Notes: generated from the letters alone by a model not told the origin. Shown: positions 23,691 to 37,849, counted from the stretch's first letter. The stretch: 64,000 nt of DNA from Lactarius indigo (GCA_025766275.1 JAFKAC010000115.1:1-64000); one strand, 5' to 3'. Translations and numbers: made by a program.

Positions 23691-26600
23691 TCAGACGCCT
23701 GGAAGATGGAACCCAGGCAGAGCGGGCCAATTTCCGAGCTTCGCTGGGTCCCCTCCGATCCGAACAAACACCCCGCGCGACGGCGTCCGACCGTCTAGGA
23801 TGAATAGCTGGTACCACCCCGGCGGCGAGACCTTCGAGTTCGGTGGGGCCGTGACAGTGCAGACATTATTTCCCGAACACGAGAACGCGGGGAAAATCGT
23901 GCGGCCGCCCATGGTGTTGCTGTGGGTGCTCGACGTCGCTGCGACGAGCGAGACCCTCATGCTGGACGTCGGGCCATGAAACAACCGTACCATGATCTGG
24001 TACTGCCCGCCGTAGGCCCAGTCAGTGTTCGGAATCGTCACGATGGGCTGCGTGAGGCCCTCGTTCAGGTACGGTGGTATGTACACCTCGATCCGGAGCT
24101 CCTCCGGGAACTTGCGCTTTACGTCATACGGATTCGGGTCTGAACCCGAGACGAGCACACGCCCATCGGGGAGCAGCGTCGCTTCCGAGTGGTACATCCG
24201 CGCAATCGTCGTGGTGTTTAGGATTGAGATACGCGCCCCGATGGGCTGTGACGGGTCGTAGAGCAGCGCAGACAAGTTCGGGTCATCTGCGCCGTCGAAG
24301 CCAGCAACGCCTTGTTGCGCGCCATTCATGATCATGAACATGCCATCCGGGAGTGCAACCATGCAGGGCATCACGCGTTTAGACGGCTAGACAGCAACAC
24401 GTCATTCCATGGTCAGATGGGAAAAAATAATAATGTACGGACCATGCGTTCGATGACCCAAGTGGGGTTTTTTGACTCAGGCCGGATGGACACACAGTTG
24501 TCGAGAGCATTACCGCTAGAGTCAGAGCCACCGCAGATCATCACAGTACTTTCATCCGTATATGGAGCATATTGGGGCAAGAGAACCGAGGCGCCTTCGT
24601 ACGGGTATGTGCGACCAGCAAGGGGGTTCGTGACAGAACCAGGGATATTGGGGAGAACCTTGACAGTGGCGAAGGTCACGGGGTCAAGAAGGCGTGCCTC
24701 GTTGTAGTATCCTGTCATTATAAATCAACAACGACAATTATGGGAAGAAAAATCCGACGGACCAACGAAGATGAGACCGCTTGGGAGAATGTGGACGAAG
24801 GGATACTGGTTGTTGGGGTCTGTACGCACCAACCAGTCGAGGGACACCCGCGTATTTCCACCGGGGATGCGGGGAAGAATCTCAAGCGTCGGGTTAGCCG
24901 GGCCACTTTCGCTATTCTCGCCACCCATAACAAGAACACTGCCATTGGACAGAACAAGTGCGGTCGAATACCAGCGCCCACTCTGTAAAGAGACGACTCT
25001 TTTAGAACGAGCGCGCAGAATGTGAGGGTGAGTCTGCCTTCACCTGAAGTTGGAATTTGTCTGGATCTTCCTCCCAGTCGTTTGTCCCATTAACGCCAGC
25101 AGATCCGTCGGGTGCATAAAGTCGGAGACTGTACGATGAACTCTTTGTCCAGCCACCAACGTTGAGGATTCGTCCGGCTTTATCTGGAAGGATAACAGCT
25201 GCCGAACAGAACATATCCGTTTTGACATGCATCTCACGCCAAGCATGAGAAAAATCATGGACGAGGCTCAAGTCAAGCTCGTATGCGCCGGTGGAATTTT
25301 TGAACCCCTTGTAGTAGTCGGATTCGCTTCCCTTCTCGAGGAAGGAGACTTTACCATTGATACCGACAGTAGCGACCAGCGGAGGTACAAGGCCTGGCAT
25401 GAGGTACTACGTTGACGTTCCTTAGCACAAGTGCATACTGGTACGAAAGGTGTGAATACCTCATAGCGACCGATGTTTGTGGGTGCATGCCACGTGTTGA
25501 GGTCACCGTTCCAAAGGTAAAGCTGTAGCCTCCAGCTACCCCCGCAAAGATGGAGAGGATCACCGGAGCAAGCCGTTGCGCAGTCGCTCTCTGCAGCAGT
25601 CTTTCCGCCATTGTTAGTGATATCCATTACGTCGCCACACCCTAGATGACGTGTATGTTTCTGTGAGCAGATGCTTAATGCTCTACACAGGACATTGGAT
25701 TACGCACAACACTCATCACCATATTCCATACCCGCGGCGGAGTATCCGAAGGCTGAGCATTGAGAGAGACAGTTTTGAGCCGAGTTATTGTTTGCAAGGA
25801 TGAAACGGTATGGGAAGACATGAGAAGACACAGGTTCACTGATGATTGAAGAAATCATGAGTAGCAACATCGAATATATGCGCGTATAAACGCACGCCAG
25901 GCACCGAGAATATTGCCACTTCCCTGGCAGGCCTGTCCTTTGTACGGCCGGTACGGGCAATGCAGCTACGTTACTCGTCAAGGTATAAACAGAGACCTGA
26001 TTCTGTTGACCACGTATTTCGCTGGACATCTCGGTCGCTCAGTCTACATAGCACAGATGTAAACCTGACAACTTACACCTCATTTCCGTTGCGGTGCAAT
26101 TGGCAATCAGCATCGGGGACTATAAGAGCACCATCTACAAGGTTGTCACCGCAGACTGAAGGGGAGAGCGTCGCTTAACCATGATGTGACGACAGATCGA
26201 TGACGAAACGTACAGCATTGTGCATCATGTTCTAATCTGGCAAGCGAGAAGTTCTGGGTGGCGCACGACGTGAGGCAACTCTCGACCGTCACGTTTTGGT
26301 CATCTGCGAGCTCCGTTTGGAAGACATGCAAGTGCGCGTTATCCCTGAGTCATTTCTCTTTGTTAAAGACAATCTTCCTCGTGCATAGGGAAAACATACA
26401 CTCTGACGTGGGCAAATCGTCAGAGTAGGCACCATCATAGAATGCCAGTGCGACGAGACTCACGTGTAGCATCCAAGCGTGGTCCACCCTGGGGGGATGA
26501 TATCGTCGTGCTGGAGGTGGAAGTGGGGAAGGTGACTAGTGTGGAGGCTATTGCGGTGACGAGATTCCAAGGGGCTCGCGCGTATGAACTGTCGTGATAT

Positions 26601-26717
26601 GAAATGGTCAGTCGTATGAGTGTCTACACAAGTGCCAGTCAAGACCCAAACACTCACAGGCACGAGGGCGAATAATGCAGCGAGTTGAAAGAATGTGGAA
26701 CGCACCATGCCTACCAT
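23691..26717 (-). CDS. WSC-domain glyoxal oxidase (copper radical oxidase), complete copy 2
   Basis: An extracellular copper radical oxidase that makes hydrogen peroxide, often supplying peroxidases in lignocellulose decay. From the ATG at 26717: a signal peptide, a first WSC ([14 protein letters not shown], about 26480-26090), a second WSC (to about 25490), the glyoxal oxidase N-domain (Cys in [12 protein letters not shown], Tyr in [15 protein letters not shown]), and the C-terminal DUF1929 half. The last holds the copper ligands [13 protein letters not shown] and [11 protein letters not shown] and ends HLPGV* at 23691. About nine exons join cleanly, for example [14 protein letters not shown] and WVIERM|PSKRVMP. 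A nearer ATG at 26708 is also possible. I see no disabling lesion. It is the intact paralogue of the truncated gene at 611-2759. Confidence 0.88.
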
Positions 26718-29700
26718 GTAACGACGACAGGGTTGATGGGATTTGGAAAGGATGCAGCTGGGCTCTTATCATTTTCGCGCCACGGGAAAATAGGGAGCAC
26801 GAAAGCCCATGAGTCGCCTATCCGGGGAAGAGACCGTCCCAGGAGTCTACAGAATGGCTGAGACACGTCACAACAATTATCAAATCTGTTAGGGAGCTCT
26901 AGACACCCTCTAGACACCCTTTTCACGTACTGTAGGAGATAAGCTGCGAGTAAGCCCGAAAGGCGGAGTGCTCTCTCAGTGATGGAGCATTGGCTGGAAG
27001 AGTTGATGGACCGTGTAGCACGGACAGTTTCGTCCATCAAGAGCACGGCAAGCACGAGTGGGAAGAAAGGACACGATACGGGCGGAGAAGCTCGCTAGGC
27101 TGTAGTGGCAACGATCTGGGATATCAACTGACTATTACGCGAAGATGCAAATAAACGAGCAGATGCTGAGGTCGAGACTCGGAAGAGAAACACCGTCAGA
27201 ATCGGATCGTCCAAATGTATTGATCACGTGGTCGCGCAGTTGGCCGGACAGCGGAAGCGCGTTTCAACAACGAGTCAACGACATCGTCTTCGTACATCCG
27301 CCTCCGTCAGTTGCCTTATTTTGCGATTTTTCCTTCAGTTCGCAGCCCGAAACAAGATGTACATTGCACTGGCCACAGATGGCGTAGGCACCTGTCGGCA
27401 ACGACCCAAGCGACCTTGCACGCGACAGGAGACAAGTTATGCGTAAGAGAGCCTGCAGAGGTATGAGCCACGGCACCGAATGAATAGTAAGGGCCTTCGA
27501 TTTCCTGTCCTTGAGATGCCGGGTGTCGGGTTCCCTTTTTTTGGTTTCGTGTTTTTAACTTCATGTTTTCTAAAATGGACGATGATCGCCGCTGTCATGT
27601 CCATACCGGCGCAACGCATTCCTTTCTGTACGCTGGTGTCTTGCCATCTGCTACTGTAAATGGCCATTCTCTTCGGGCTGTACAGTAGTTACGCAAGATC
27701 ACAGTGCTTCCCTTGGCCCATCGGCCCCTGGTGGGCGCCCTTTTTCCCTTCTTGCCCTTAGGAATAGGACCTCTGGGCAACGCAAGGGGGAACGCATGAC
27801 ACCGGAGAGACCGGACCCAAGAATAGCTCTTTATCGGCCCTTTGTGAGCTGATCACGATGACGCACTCCCATGGGATTCTTTCTTTTTCTTTTTCTTTTT
27901 TTTTTGAACCGCCAAAGTGATCGCTTTACATTGTCCTGGCTTCTCTTAACTTCTATATGGGACGGTGGGCGTGCATATCACTTGCTTTTTTTGGTGCCGA
28001 TCTTGAAATTATCACCGAGGCAATAAAGTTTTCAGAGAAGTCCTCGTCCTCCGAAGGTAGACTTTCTGCAGCGCCCACTGCACATAACAACCGCATTCCA
28101 TGCGATGTTTAGGTCGGTCCAGGGTACACAGTGAGTCATTTCAGTGGCCATAGACTCTTCCTGAGCGGGGCATCTACTTCAAATACCTGGCGGCCGTCAA
28201 AGAACAAGCTGGTCGTGCTACCGGAGCTTGTAACTAGCCGCATTCCCATACACCCGCGCTCACTCGGTCCATGTCCACGGCGCTTCACGAAATGCATTGT
28301 ACGCCTACAGTGTTTGCTCCCGAGTTCTCCGCGGAGGGTTGAGTGGTCAATGGAGGATTCGTACGCCTCGGGGAGAGGGCGTCGGTCATTTGGTAATTCC
28401 GGCTACGCGCTGCACCGGCATCTGGCCCGCGTCTTTCTCGTGGGCGGGAACTATCATATCTCGATTTCCATGTCCGCGTGTAAGGGTGAGTTTAGGTCAC
28501 CACCTGCAGTCTCCTGTTCATCTGGGGCTCAGTCAGTGAGCGCAAACAGTCGCGGAAAAGGTCCCTTTTGGGATTTGTGGCTCAGATCGCAAAGCTAGAA
28601 ACGACTATCGGGTGCGGGTATCAATACGCGAGGTCGTTTCGCCCCGTTCATTCTCGGCTGACTCAGGGTATCCCGCGCATTTACAGGAATTGCCAGCGCC
28701 ACGCGAATATATACACGATTGAATTGGGGGAAGTGGACTGTTTCGTCGATCGTGAGCAAGGGAGAATCTGTAGAATGCCTGGTGGATCTCTCCCCTCGTG
28801 GTTGGTACGCCGGGAATAGGCTCCTTTTCGAATCAGCAAGCGGCACGAACAGCGTGCTCAACGCTACAGACTGACAATGAGACCAAGGCCGAGTAGTGCG
28901 ACAGCGACAGTGCGATGAATAGCGCTGATGAAGAGGAATTACGAGAGGTACGCAGAGTCCGACTCAAGGCTGAGCAGTTCAGGAAGCGACGCGTCGCTAG
29001 ACTGCGTCAACATAGGGCGGTGCAGTGCTCAGCTACCTCTGGAAAGAATCGCTTTATGACTGTACAGCAACAGTTAGATATGCAAACCAGCTCGGATCAA
29101 GTCTCAGATTGCGGCCAAAACAGACGATACATGATCCTGGCACTAAGTTTGTTTGTACTGGTAAACGTTCCACCAAAGGCAACGAACGTGAGCCCTCCCC
29201 ACTATGCCATCTGAAAACAAGTAGACGATGATCCGGATCCACCATGCTCTAAGACAGACCTACTTACAAGGTCCGTGAAATTAGCCTGCCCGTTATAACC
29301 GCAAGAAGCACCAAGGAAGAATACTCCCAAAACTCTGCAAGCACCATTTATCACACACTGCCGGCAGAATTATACGCTATCAGTTGTGTTGGCGCTGCCC
29401 CGTCCAGATTCCGAGCGTGTTGGTATGAGAAGGCGAAAGGGCGTGTGCATGCTCTTGACGGTGTCTCTGAGATCTCGATGGTGCATGTAAAGGTGTTTCT
29501 GTGTGATCGTTTTGTTAAGCGGGGAGGGAGACAGACCTTGAAGAATGAGTCGAACGACGAGCCTGCGGCGTGCGGCGTACGGCCGTCAGTGTGTCGATCC
29601 ATGGGCGACGAGGAAATGGTTGAGCACACAACAAAGCCCTCGACGGCCTCACTGTTCCATGTGCCGCTGGGGCAAATCTCCTCCGTGGATCTTGACGTGG

Positions 29701-30125
29701 AGCTCGAGCGACGGGGTGGGGGATGAAGCTATGAAGCGACACTTGCACGAACGCCTCGACGACAGAAGTTGGCCACTTCCGGAAGTGCCGCGAGGAGCAT
29801 TCATTGATGCCGTGGAGGTGCAGGCCAGAGTGAGAGTAAGGAAGTGATGAAAAGCGAGTGATTGATTGCCAGACAGAGGCCGAGCTGCCACACCCTATTC
29901 CTGGATCAACGGGCCTGCCTTCCAGATGCCCAAAAAGTAAATTTATTGAAGGATTCTTGTCCGACTCCCACGCCACGGAACCATGGCTTTGAGGCTCTGA
30001 CAAACGGCTGTGTTTATCCACTCATTACGCCCTTAGATTTCCACGCGGTCGACACGACTTCGACACGACAAAAAATCACCCGGGCCGCCTGCCGACTTGA
30101 AACCAACATACTGTACGTGCACACG
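26718..30125. other. Intergenic; promoter of glyoxal oxidase 2, then no recognisable gene
   Basis: 26718-27060 is duplicated upstream of copy 1. Frames at 28915-29230 (plus) give a basic helical stretch (ELREVRRVRLKAEQFRKR), and 29545-29850 gives another open frame, but neither matches a family I know. A T-rich tract lies at 27880-27905. Confidence 0.35.
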
Positions 30126-30301
30126 CTTCTGATGGGATCTTGGATGGGATCATTTTTGTTGGTCATCTGCCGTCGCTTCATATGTTCTGGCTCCATGGCA
30201 GAGGCCTTTATCAACCAGCGCTGCGAGTCGAGTGGAAGACAGCTCCCATCCCTTTTCTCCCCTTCTGTTGCTGTCGTTTCTTGTTCTCTCTTTGATCTGC
30301 A

Positions 30302-32252
30302 ATGCCTGCACTAATCCCTGTGGACAACACCCTTGGGGCGTTGTTCATCGGTACCGTCCTCTCGTCTATGTGCGTCTCACCGTCTCCAATACACTGTTGC
30401 AGTACTTGATCATGCCAATCTAGTATTTATGGCGTTACTTGGCTGCAAGTCTATTCCTACTTCAATGGTCACTGCTCACAGGATCGGTGGCCTCTAAAGT
30501 CCTTTGTAAGGGTCCCCACATGCTATTGGGATCTTAATGAAACCTTTACAGGTCGCTTTTTTGATGTATATATTTTTGAATGCTTCGCTATCCGATACAT
30601 GATAGTGACATCATCTTCGACTAGGCTCGTCGACACGGTCAATCTAGTCTTTTGTGTCTATACGACCTATCAGTTTGGTGTCACAAACTTTGGAAACTAT
30701 CGATCTATCCTATCTGAACCATGGTGAGCCGTTCCGAAGGTACTGTGCTGGTTGTGGTTCTTATGGGCTTTATAGGAGTCTATTTGTACGCCTGCCGTGA
30801 CAGAGATCTCGTCTCAGACTTACAAAATTTTAAAGGCGACATCATTTTCTTCTAGTCTGTTGTGACCAATTTTGTCCGCAATTCTGACTTACATAACCAG
30901 TTGCTGTTACAGTTTCTGTACAACTGTACGTTTCATGGATATCTCATGAAGCAGCTTGGTACTGTGACTAAAAAGGACGTAGCTTCTATGCGTATAGGAT
31001 CTATCGTCGTGAGTTTCCTGGTTTGTTTCGTCCGCGTGAGACTCACTTTAGTCCAGTGGGCAGAAATTCTCCGTACCTGCCAGTAGCGATCGTACGTATA
31101 CACAATTTATTCGAGGCTGGAACCAACTTACACGAGCAGTCCATCATCTCGCTGACAGAGTTCAGTGAGTTCCTCCGCAGTGGCATTCCTTGGAATTTTC
31201 ACCGTATTTCTAACTGGCTTTCGTAAGGTATTTCGATCGGTATGTTTCTCCCCCCTTCTGTTCCTTTATTTGTGGCCCGCTAACTTGAAGGTACAACTCT
31301 TGTCTTCAGTGTACAATATAAAAGTGTTAGCCGTAGCTCCACGTGTTCTTTCCTTGTTTTTTTTTCTCACTGGTTCTACTTATAGTCTAATGCACGTACA
31401 CGACCCGCACCCAGGCAACTTTGAGGCACGTTTGTTCGTCATCTGATGTGGGTTGCGGTCTCTAATTGCCATTCACACCAGGAGTTTTTCTTTTCTGCAT
31501 TATCTTGCAAGGTCCTCTGCGACACCTTCATTACTACTGGAATGGTTTATTATCTCTTGAGTAACCGCAGTCAAGTCCGGAGGTACGTTCGTCCCCCAAT
31601 ATTGAAAAAAACGCCAACCCCCTATTTATATCGGCTCTATAGAACCAACAACGTGTTGAACCTTCTCGCGATTTATTCTATCAATTGTGGGACGCTTAAT
31701 TTGTGAGCCAGTCCGCCAATCGGTATCGACTTCTTTTCTGACAATTGTGCTATTCTCCAGAGCGTTTTCCATCGTTTGCCTCACTTTGGTACTGTCCACA
31801 TTCACCCTCTGTCTCTAGTCGAACGTTAACTCATTGGACGAAGTTCGCCAAGTATCGAGATACGCTCATATATGTCCCGTCCCTCTTCGTCATATTTCGG
31901 CTCTCTCTCTGCTCGTTCATGGCCATGTGTGTCCTCTTTGTGCATTAACCTTTTGTGATCTTCTTTAATCCTGACATTCACTCCTAGCCTGAATTCACGA
32001 GATTACCTCCGCGAGACGCTCGACGGACCGGGAGGTGTTGTCGCTACGATCACCCAGCTCAAGGTACGCACGGGTACCTCCGTCCCGTGGGGCGTGCCAG
32101 ATACAATGGGAGCAAGCACCGACACGGCTGTTCTTCCACCGGCTTTAGTTTCCTCTGACACGTCGCTCTCAGACAGTGTGATAATTTTTGATAGAGAAAG
32201 GTACCCGGTGCACCCCGTTGTGCGACTCGCTGACTGGAGTAACAAAGAGTGA
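30302..32252 (+). CDS. DUF6534 multi-pass membrane protein (copy C)
   Basis: Exons read cleanly at the 5' end: 30302-30369 (MPALIPVDNTLGALFIGTVL), 30424-30505 (IYGVTWLQVYSYFNGHCS, then DRWPLKSF), 30552-30565 and 30625-30723 (LVDTVNLVFCVYTTYQFG and TNFGNYRS), with introns of 46-59 bases. After a longer gap, later exons carry the DUF6534 core: DTFITTGMVYYLLSNRSQVRR without its final residue near 31525, NNVLNLLAIYSINCGTL near 31650, then a hydrophobic helix ending SLCSFMAMC near 31930. The last exon (from about 31988) opens LNSRDYLRETLDGPGG and stops at 32252. The hydrophobic profile fits a seven-helix protein. Function in the family is unknown; a receptor or sensor role is only a guess. No frameshift seen in the exons checked. 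Confidence 0.75.
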
Positions 32253-33577
32253 TATACGAGCGCACAGGAGAATAGGAGCGACGAAGTGATTACATTTTTG
32301 GGAGCCCATTTTCGAACCTTATAACTATTCGCACTGTATGACCAACGTGAATCGAGAACCGGCGCATTCACTCCGTCATTTTTACCGGGACCACACTACC
32401 TGTGCACGTCCATGTGCACGTCGAGTTTTCAACAGTGAGCCGACTCAGAGTCTTTTGACTTTGCGCACTTCTTCGGTACGTGTTAGACAAACTAGCTTCC
32501 TGGTAGTGCGTCGGACCACAGAAAAACCATCGACCATTAGAATGCACGAACCATTGAAGTGAACCCAGAATGGTGCGCAGGCCAATCGGGAGATCTCGTT
32601 CACTTGGGTTATACCTCTCACAGACATTGGTCACCAGGTGCGGCAGCGATCGGAGAGAACCCCACCTGACGTGCGGCGGCACAATTTTTTTGGCGAAGAA
32701 TAGCGGATGCGTGTCGGAGCATTGATGAGGACGAAACGGTGTGGCTGTTCAATACGTTCAACTTGAATATTCGGCATTCAACGTTCGCGCGAGAGAAGGA
32801 AAAACACAACGCGATCACGCGAACTTGAAACGATTCAGACTTCCGAGAATGTCTGCTACTTCCTGCTGTTTCGGGAAGGTTATTCCCGATTCGACATAAG
32901 CAGTACAGTTATCAGGTTTTGTGTATTTGATCCTATGATATCAACGACGATGCGGAGCTAAAAAAGGTCTTAATTTGGGCTGTGTGGTAATGTGGTAACG
33001 TCGATTCGAAGAATCTGGTCGCTCGTTACACATCTCGCTATGATAGATGTCAGAGCGCCTGATCTGGGTCGGGGTAGTTCTGATGTTGATACTAGGATTT
33101 TCTCAAGAAGCGCGGAAACACCGAAAGTACTGATACTTAGAGACCTATCATAAACCTCTCCAAATTAGTTAGGGCGGGAAAAACCTCAAAATTTCTCTAA
33201 TAAAACACAGAAATTGCTTGCCTGTCACTGTTGCTCTATCAAATCCCAACGAACCAAACCTGAGCGTGTTCGGTTCGGCGACACCATCAAGAATGCACCA
33301 TATGGTCCATATCATTCCTTTGATGGATTGTCTAGGCGCATCAGCAAAATGAAAATTGTAAATTGTTTAGCCGTGACTAGGGGAACTAGCTCCTACCATA
33401 TTTGGGTGTCACTAGTCACGGCCAGACCGCTCCTAGTTACGTTTCATCATTTCCTGATGGACAGAGGCCATTATCAATAGTGCTGTGAGTTGGGTAGTCG
33501 ATCGCTCCCATATCTCGCCCTTTCTCCCATTCCGTTGCTGTTCTCTCTTTTTCTCTCTGCCTTGACATTTATCTTCT
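32253..33577. other. Spacer between DUF6534 copies C and D
   Basis: 32253-32690 is the duplicon shared with the window start. 33240-33340 resembles 36790-36860. The final 150 bases are the conserved upstream block. No gene recognised. Confidence 0.5.
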
Positions 33578-35430
33578 ATGCCTGCATTAATCCCTGTGGA
33601 CAACACCCTTGGGGCGCTCTTCATCGGCACAATCCTCTCGTCTATGTGCGCTTCACTGTCTGTCATATACTGTTGCAGTACTTGATCGTGCGCGATCGAC
33701 CATCTAGTATCTATGGTGTTACATGGTTGCAAGTCTATTCCTATTATAGTGGTCACTGCTCTAGGGATCGGTGGCCTCTCAAATCCTTTGTGAGTGCCTC
33801 TACGTGTGGCGTCCCACATTCAGGGTCTTTATTGAACCTCTACAGGTTGCTTTTCTTATGTATACTTTTTCGAAAGTCTCTCTATCGAATCCGTGATAGT
33901 GACGTCGTCGTTGACTAGGCTCGTTGACACGGTCAACCTGATTTTATGTATTCATACGACTTATCGATTCGGCGTCACGTCTTTTGGAGATTATCGAACA
34001 CTCTCAACTCCCTCATGGTAAGCCGCTCGAGAAGTACTGTCACGGTGCTGGTTGATGTTCTCATTTGTCTTCTAGGGGTCAATCTGTACGTCTACCGTAA
34101 CAAGCAGCTCCTCTTGAGACTTACAAAAATTTAAAGGCGATATGTTTAACTTCAAGTGCGCAAGCCTGTTATGACCAATTTCGTCCGCAATTCTTATGCA
34201 TACTATGTAACCAGTTGTTTTGGAAGTTTTTGTACAGCAGTAGGTTTTCGTGGGGGTCCGTGAAGCGACTCTTACTGAAATGGACGTAGCTTCTACGCGT
34301 ATAGGATCTATCGTCGTGAGTTTTCTGTGTTTTTCTTTGTTGCGGGACTTATTTTAGTCCAGTGAGCGAGGGTTCTCCGTACCTGCCAGCAGCGATCGTA
34401 CGTCCACGCAATTTATTTGACGCTGACACCCACTCACACGAGCAGTCCGTCACTTCACTGATAGAATTCGGTGAGTTCCCCCGCGGTGGCATTCATCTAG
34501 ACTTTCAACTTATTTTCAACCGACTTTGGTAAGCCCTTGGGATAGGTATGTTTCTCCCTCCCGTTCCTTTATTTGTGGATCGCTAAGGAATTATCATCAT
34601 CTTTAGTGTACGGTGCAAAACTGTCAGCCATAGTTCCACGTGTTTATTCCTTGTTTTTTTCTCATTGATTCTACTTATAGTCTAATGCACGTACACGACC
34701 AGCACCCAAGCAACTTTGAGGCACGTTTTCTCCCCGTCTGATGACGTGGGTTGCGGTTACTAATTGCCGTTCATACCAGAGGTTTTTCATCGCTGCATTG
34801 GCTCCCAAGGTCCCCTGCGACGTCCTCATTACTACTGGAATGGTATATCACTTCTTGAGTAACCGCAGTCAAATCCGGAGGTACGTTCGCCCCCAAACAT
34901 TGAAAAACGCCAACTCCTATGTATACCGACACACACTCTAGAACCAACAATATGTTGAACCTTCTCTCGATTTATTTTATTAATTGCGGTGTACTTCACT
35001 TGTAAGCCGGTGCGCCAATAGGCGTCAGCTTTTTTTTTGACAGTTGTGATATTTTGCAGAGTTTTTATTCTCGTTTGCCTCACCTTGGTACTGTTACCTT
35101 TACTCCCTGTTCCACCTGGTCAAATATTGACTCGAATGAAGTTTGTCAAGTATCCAGATACGCTCATATATATCCCTACCATCTTCATCTCATCTCGGCT
35201 CTCTCTCTGCGCGTTCATGGCCATGTGCGTCTTTGTTCGTTATTCATTTGTGGTTTTCTTGATTTTTGACATTCTTCCCCAGCCTGAACTTACGAGATCA
35301 CCTCCGCGAGACTCTCAATGGGCCAGGAGGTGTTGTTACCTCGTTCACCCAGCTCAAGGCACGCACAGGGACCACCGTCGCGTGGGGTGCGCAAGGTGTG
35401 ACGGGAGCATCTTACGAATCTGACCTATGA
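33578..35430 (+). CDS. DUF6534 membrane protein (copy D), C-terminus altered by insertion
   Basis: The ATG at 33578 begins MPALIPVDNTLGALFIGT, followed by IYGVTWLQVYSYYSGHCS, VAFLMLVDTVNLILCIHTTY and FGDYRTLSTPSW. The core exons are at about 34800-35230 (CDVLITTGMVYHFLSNRSQ; LIYIPTIFISSRLSLCAFMA). The last exon reads LNLRDHLRETLNGPGG. It runs into foreign sequence after VTGA and stops at 35428-35430, because a 353-bp insertion splits the original tail, which resumes at 35769. The conserved domain is complete, so the protein may still work with a shortened C-terminus. Confidence 0.65.
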
Positions 35431-35762
35431 CCTCATTTCTTTCTTCTGTTTTCCTTATACCTTCGACTCTGTTGTCGTAGCTTCAACCCAACTTGTTGAC
35501 TCAGCGTTCTGTCTATGTCTCGGTCGTTTTACTGACTCGTGTACGTGAGTATTTAAGGACAGCCTGTAACCTCTAGAGCCCTAAGCTCGACCTACTGTAT
35601 CCAGCTGCAGTAGCTACTCGTTTGGCTTCACCTCACCCCGAACCCCGAACGATTCCCTCTCGTCTTGTGAATCATCGCTCCGCCGTCTTGTTGTCGGCAA
35701 TCGCCTTTGAACTCCGAACTCCGAATCGAACTCCGAAAGAACACGCCTTACTGCGCGTGACA
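35410..35762. mobile_element. 353-bp insertion in the last exon of copy D (possible solo LTR or SINE)
   Basis: Copies C and E have one GGAGCA at this spot. Copy D has GGAGCA at 35404-35409 and again at 35763-35768, with unrelated sequence between. A GTATTTAAGG stretch near 35551 could be a promoter element. Ends are TCTTAC..GTGACA, not TG..CA, and there is no inverted repeat or poly(A), so the class is unknown. Confidence 0.65.
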
Positions 35763-35768
35763 GGAGCA

Positions 35769-37849
35769 AGTGCCAACACAGTAGTCCCGAAGGATCTTCC
35801 AATAGCTTTGGTTTCTTCCGGAACATCACTCCCAGAGACTCAGACCGTGCGATAGCTTTCGACTGTGTAACTTACATACAGAACTGGCGCGATTTCTACC
35901 ATAATCATACTACCCAGACGTGTCGAGCTTGTGAAATAGTAAGCAAGACACAAGCCGAGTCGGAGTTCTTTGCCTTTGCACACTTCCTTTGCACACTTCT
36001 TCGGCACATGTTCAACTTCATCCGACACTCTGGTCGTTTATCGGACCACGGGAGTCATGGTAAAATATGAACCTTGAAGTGAACCCACTTCAACTAATGG
36101 TGCGCAAGCCAAAACCGGGTGATCTCACTGATTCGGGTCATACCTCTCACAGACAGATAACGATATTTGCGATTCCGGCGAGTCTTTTGCCTTTGCGCAC
36201 TTCTTCGGTACGTGTTTGACAATCTAGCTCCCTGGTAGTGCGTCGGACCACAGGAATCATGGGGAAATACGACCATTAGAATGCACGAACCATTAAAGTG
36301 AACCCACAATGGTGCGCAGGCCAATCAGGAGATCGCTCACTTGAGTTATACCTTTCACAGACATCGGTCACCAGGTACAGCAGCGATTGGAGTGGACCCC
36401 ATCTGACGTGCGACAGCACAATTGCCGAAGAATAGCAGATGTGTGTCGGAGAACTGGTGAGAACGAAACGGTGCGGGTGTTCAATACGTTCAGCTTGAAA
36501 TGTTTGGCGTTCAATGTTCAACGTTCGCACGAGAGAAGGATGCGATTACGCGAACATGAAACGACTTTCGAGAATGTCTGCTACTTCCTGCTGTTTCGGG
36601 GATGTTATTCCCGAGTCGACATAAATAGTACAGTAATCAGGTTTGGTGTATTTGATCCTATCAATGACGATGTGGAGCTAAAAATAAGTCTCACAGTAAT
36701 TTGTGTGTGGCAATGTCGTACAGTAATGTTGATTCGAAGAATCTGGTCGTTCGTTAAGCTTTGACTCTATTGAATCCAAACGATGCTCCCACGGTTTTCT
36801 TGACTCAAGCGTGTTCGATGACGTGACGACATCAAGTTCAATGTACCATATCCTTCTTTACTGTAAAGGGCTCTGTATACAGTACGTGCAACAGCTCTTG
36901 TCACTGGCGAGCCAAGCACACCCAATTTATGGTTCACCGGTTCACCCCCTACCATTCAGTCAACGCTGGTACAGTCTGAATCGCCCACAGACGTTCCGAG
37001 GAGATTCCGTCATTCGAGACATACCTTCATTGATTGCAGTGAATTTTCCGTTTTCATTCCCATCATGTGAAGGTCGAACGCCAACCTCTCTACGACCTCT
37101 GACGACTTTCCCCCATTCGTCGTGCATCTGACTTATCCGTCCACGCACCCCGCGCAGAGGACGCCATACCTTGCGCCATGTTGCCTTCATGTCTTGCTAC
37201 AATTTCCACATGCGCACCCGATTGCCAAATTCTCGCTCCCGCCCGGCCCACTCAGCGAGATGCATTCGAAGTACGAGGGTTTGTGTAGGAACGCGCAATC
37301 GCTGGGACCGGTGGAGGCGCATTTATGTGGGCGGTCTAGGATCTGGAGAATTCGGGACTTGAAGAAAGCCGATCTGGTACGCTGCTATGGATACCCATCC
37401 GGGCCCATACGCTGTAAAGGAGGTGAAACCATATCCATAATAGTGACTGTGCCACACGCCTGGTTTGTCTGTGTCTTGTGCTCTTAAAAATAGTTTGATT
37501 TATTGATCGTGGGAAGATCTTTTTCTCGTTATGGTGTACGTCGTGAACAGGATGTGGCTCTGATAAACGGCTGTGCTGCGGACACTGTCGAGAATAAACT
37601 CAGGATTTCCACAAGGTCGACATAACCCCCGGAATTAGCGGAAGCACTGCTGACTTGAAATGTGCGCTCCTGATAGGATCATTCTTTCTGACTGTCCGTC
37701 ATCGCCTTCCTATTTTTACCGGCTCCATGACGGGCGCCTTCAGTTTATCAACTGCGCTGCCGGTTGGGTAATCGAGCGTTCCCATTGTTCTCCTTTTCTC
37801 CTTTTCCATCGCTGTCGATTCTTATTCTCTGTCTTGACTTTTATCTGCC
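35769..37849. other. Spacer between DUF6534 copies D and E
   Basis: 35769-35852 is the orphaned tail of copy D. Two diverged flank blocks follow in tandem (about 35985-36170 and 36185-36420). 36960-37330 is shared with 41500-41840 and may be a decayed gene. The conserved upstream block lies at 37665-37849. No intact gene. Confidence 0.5.
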
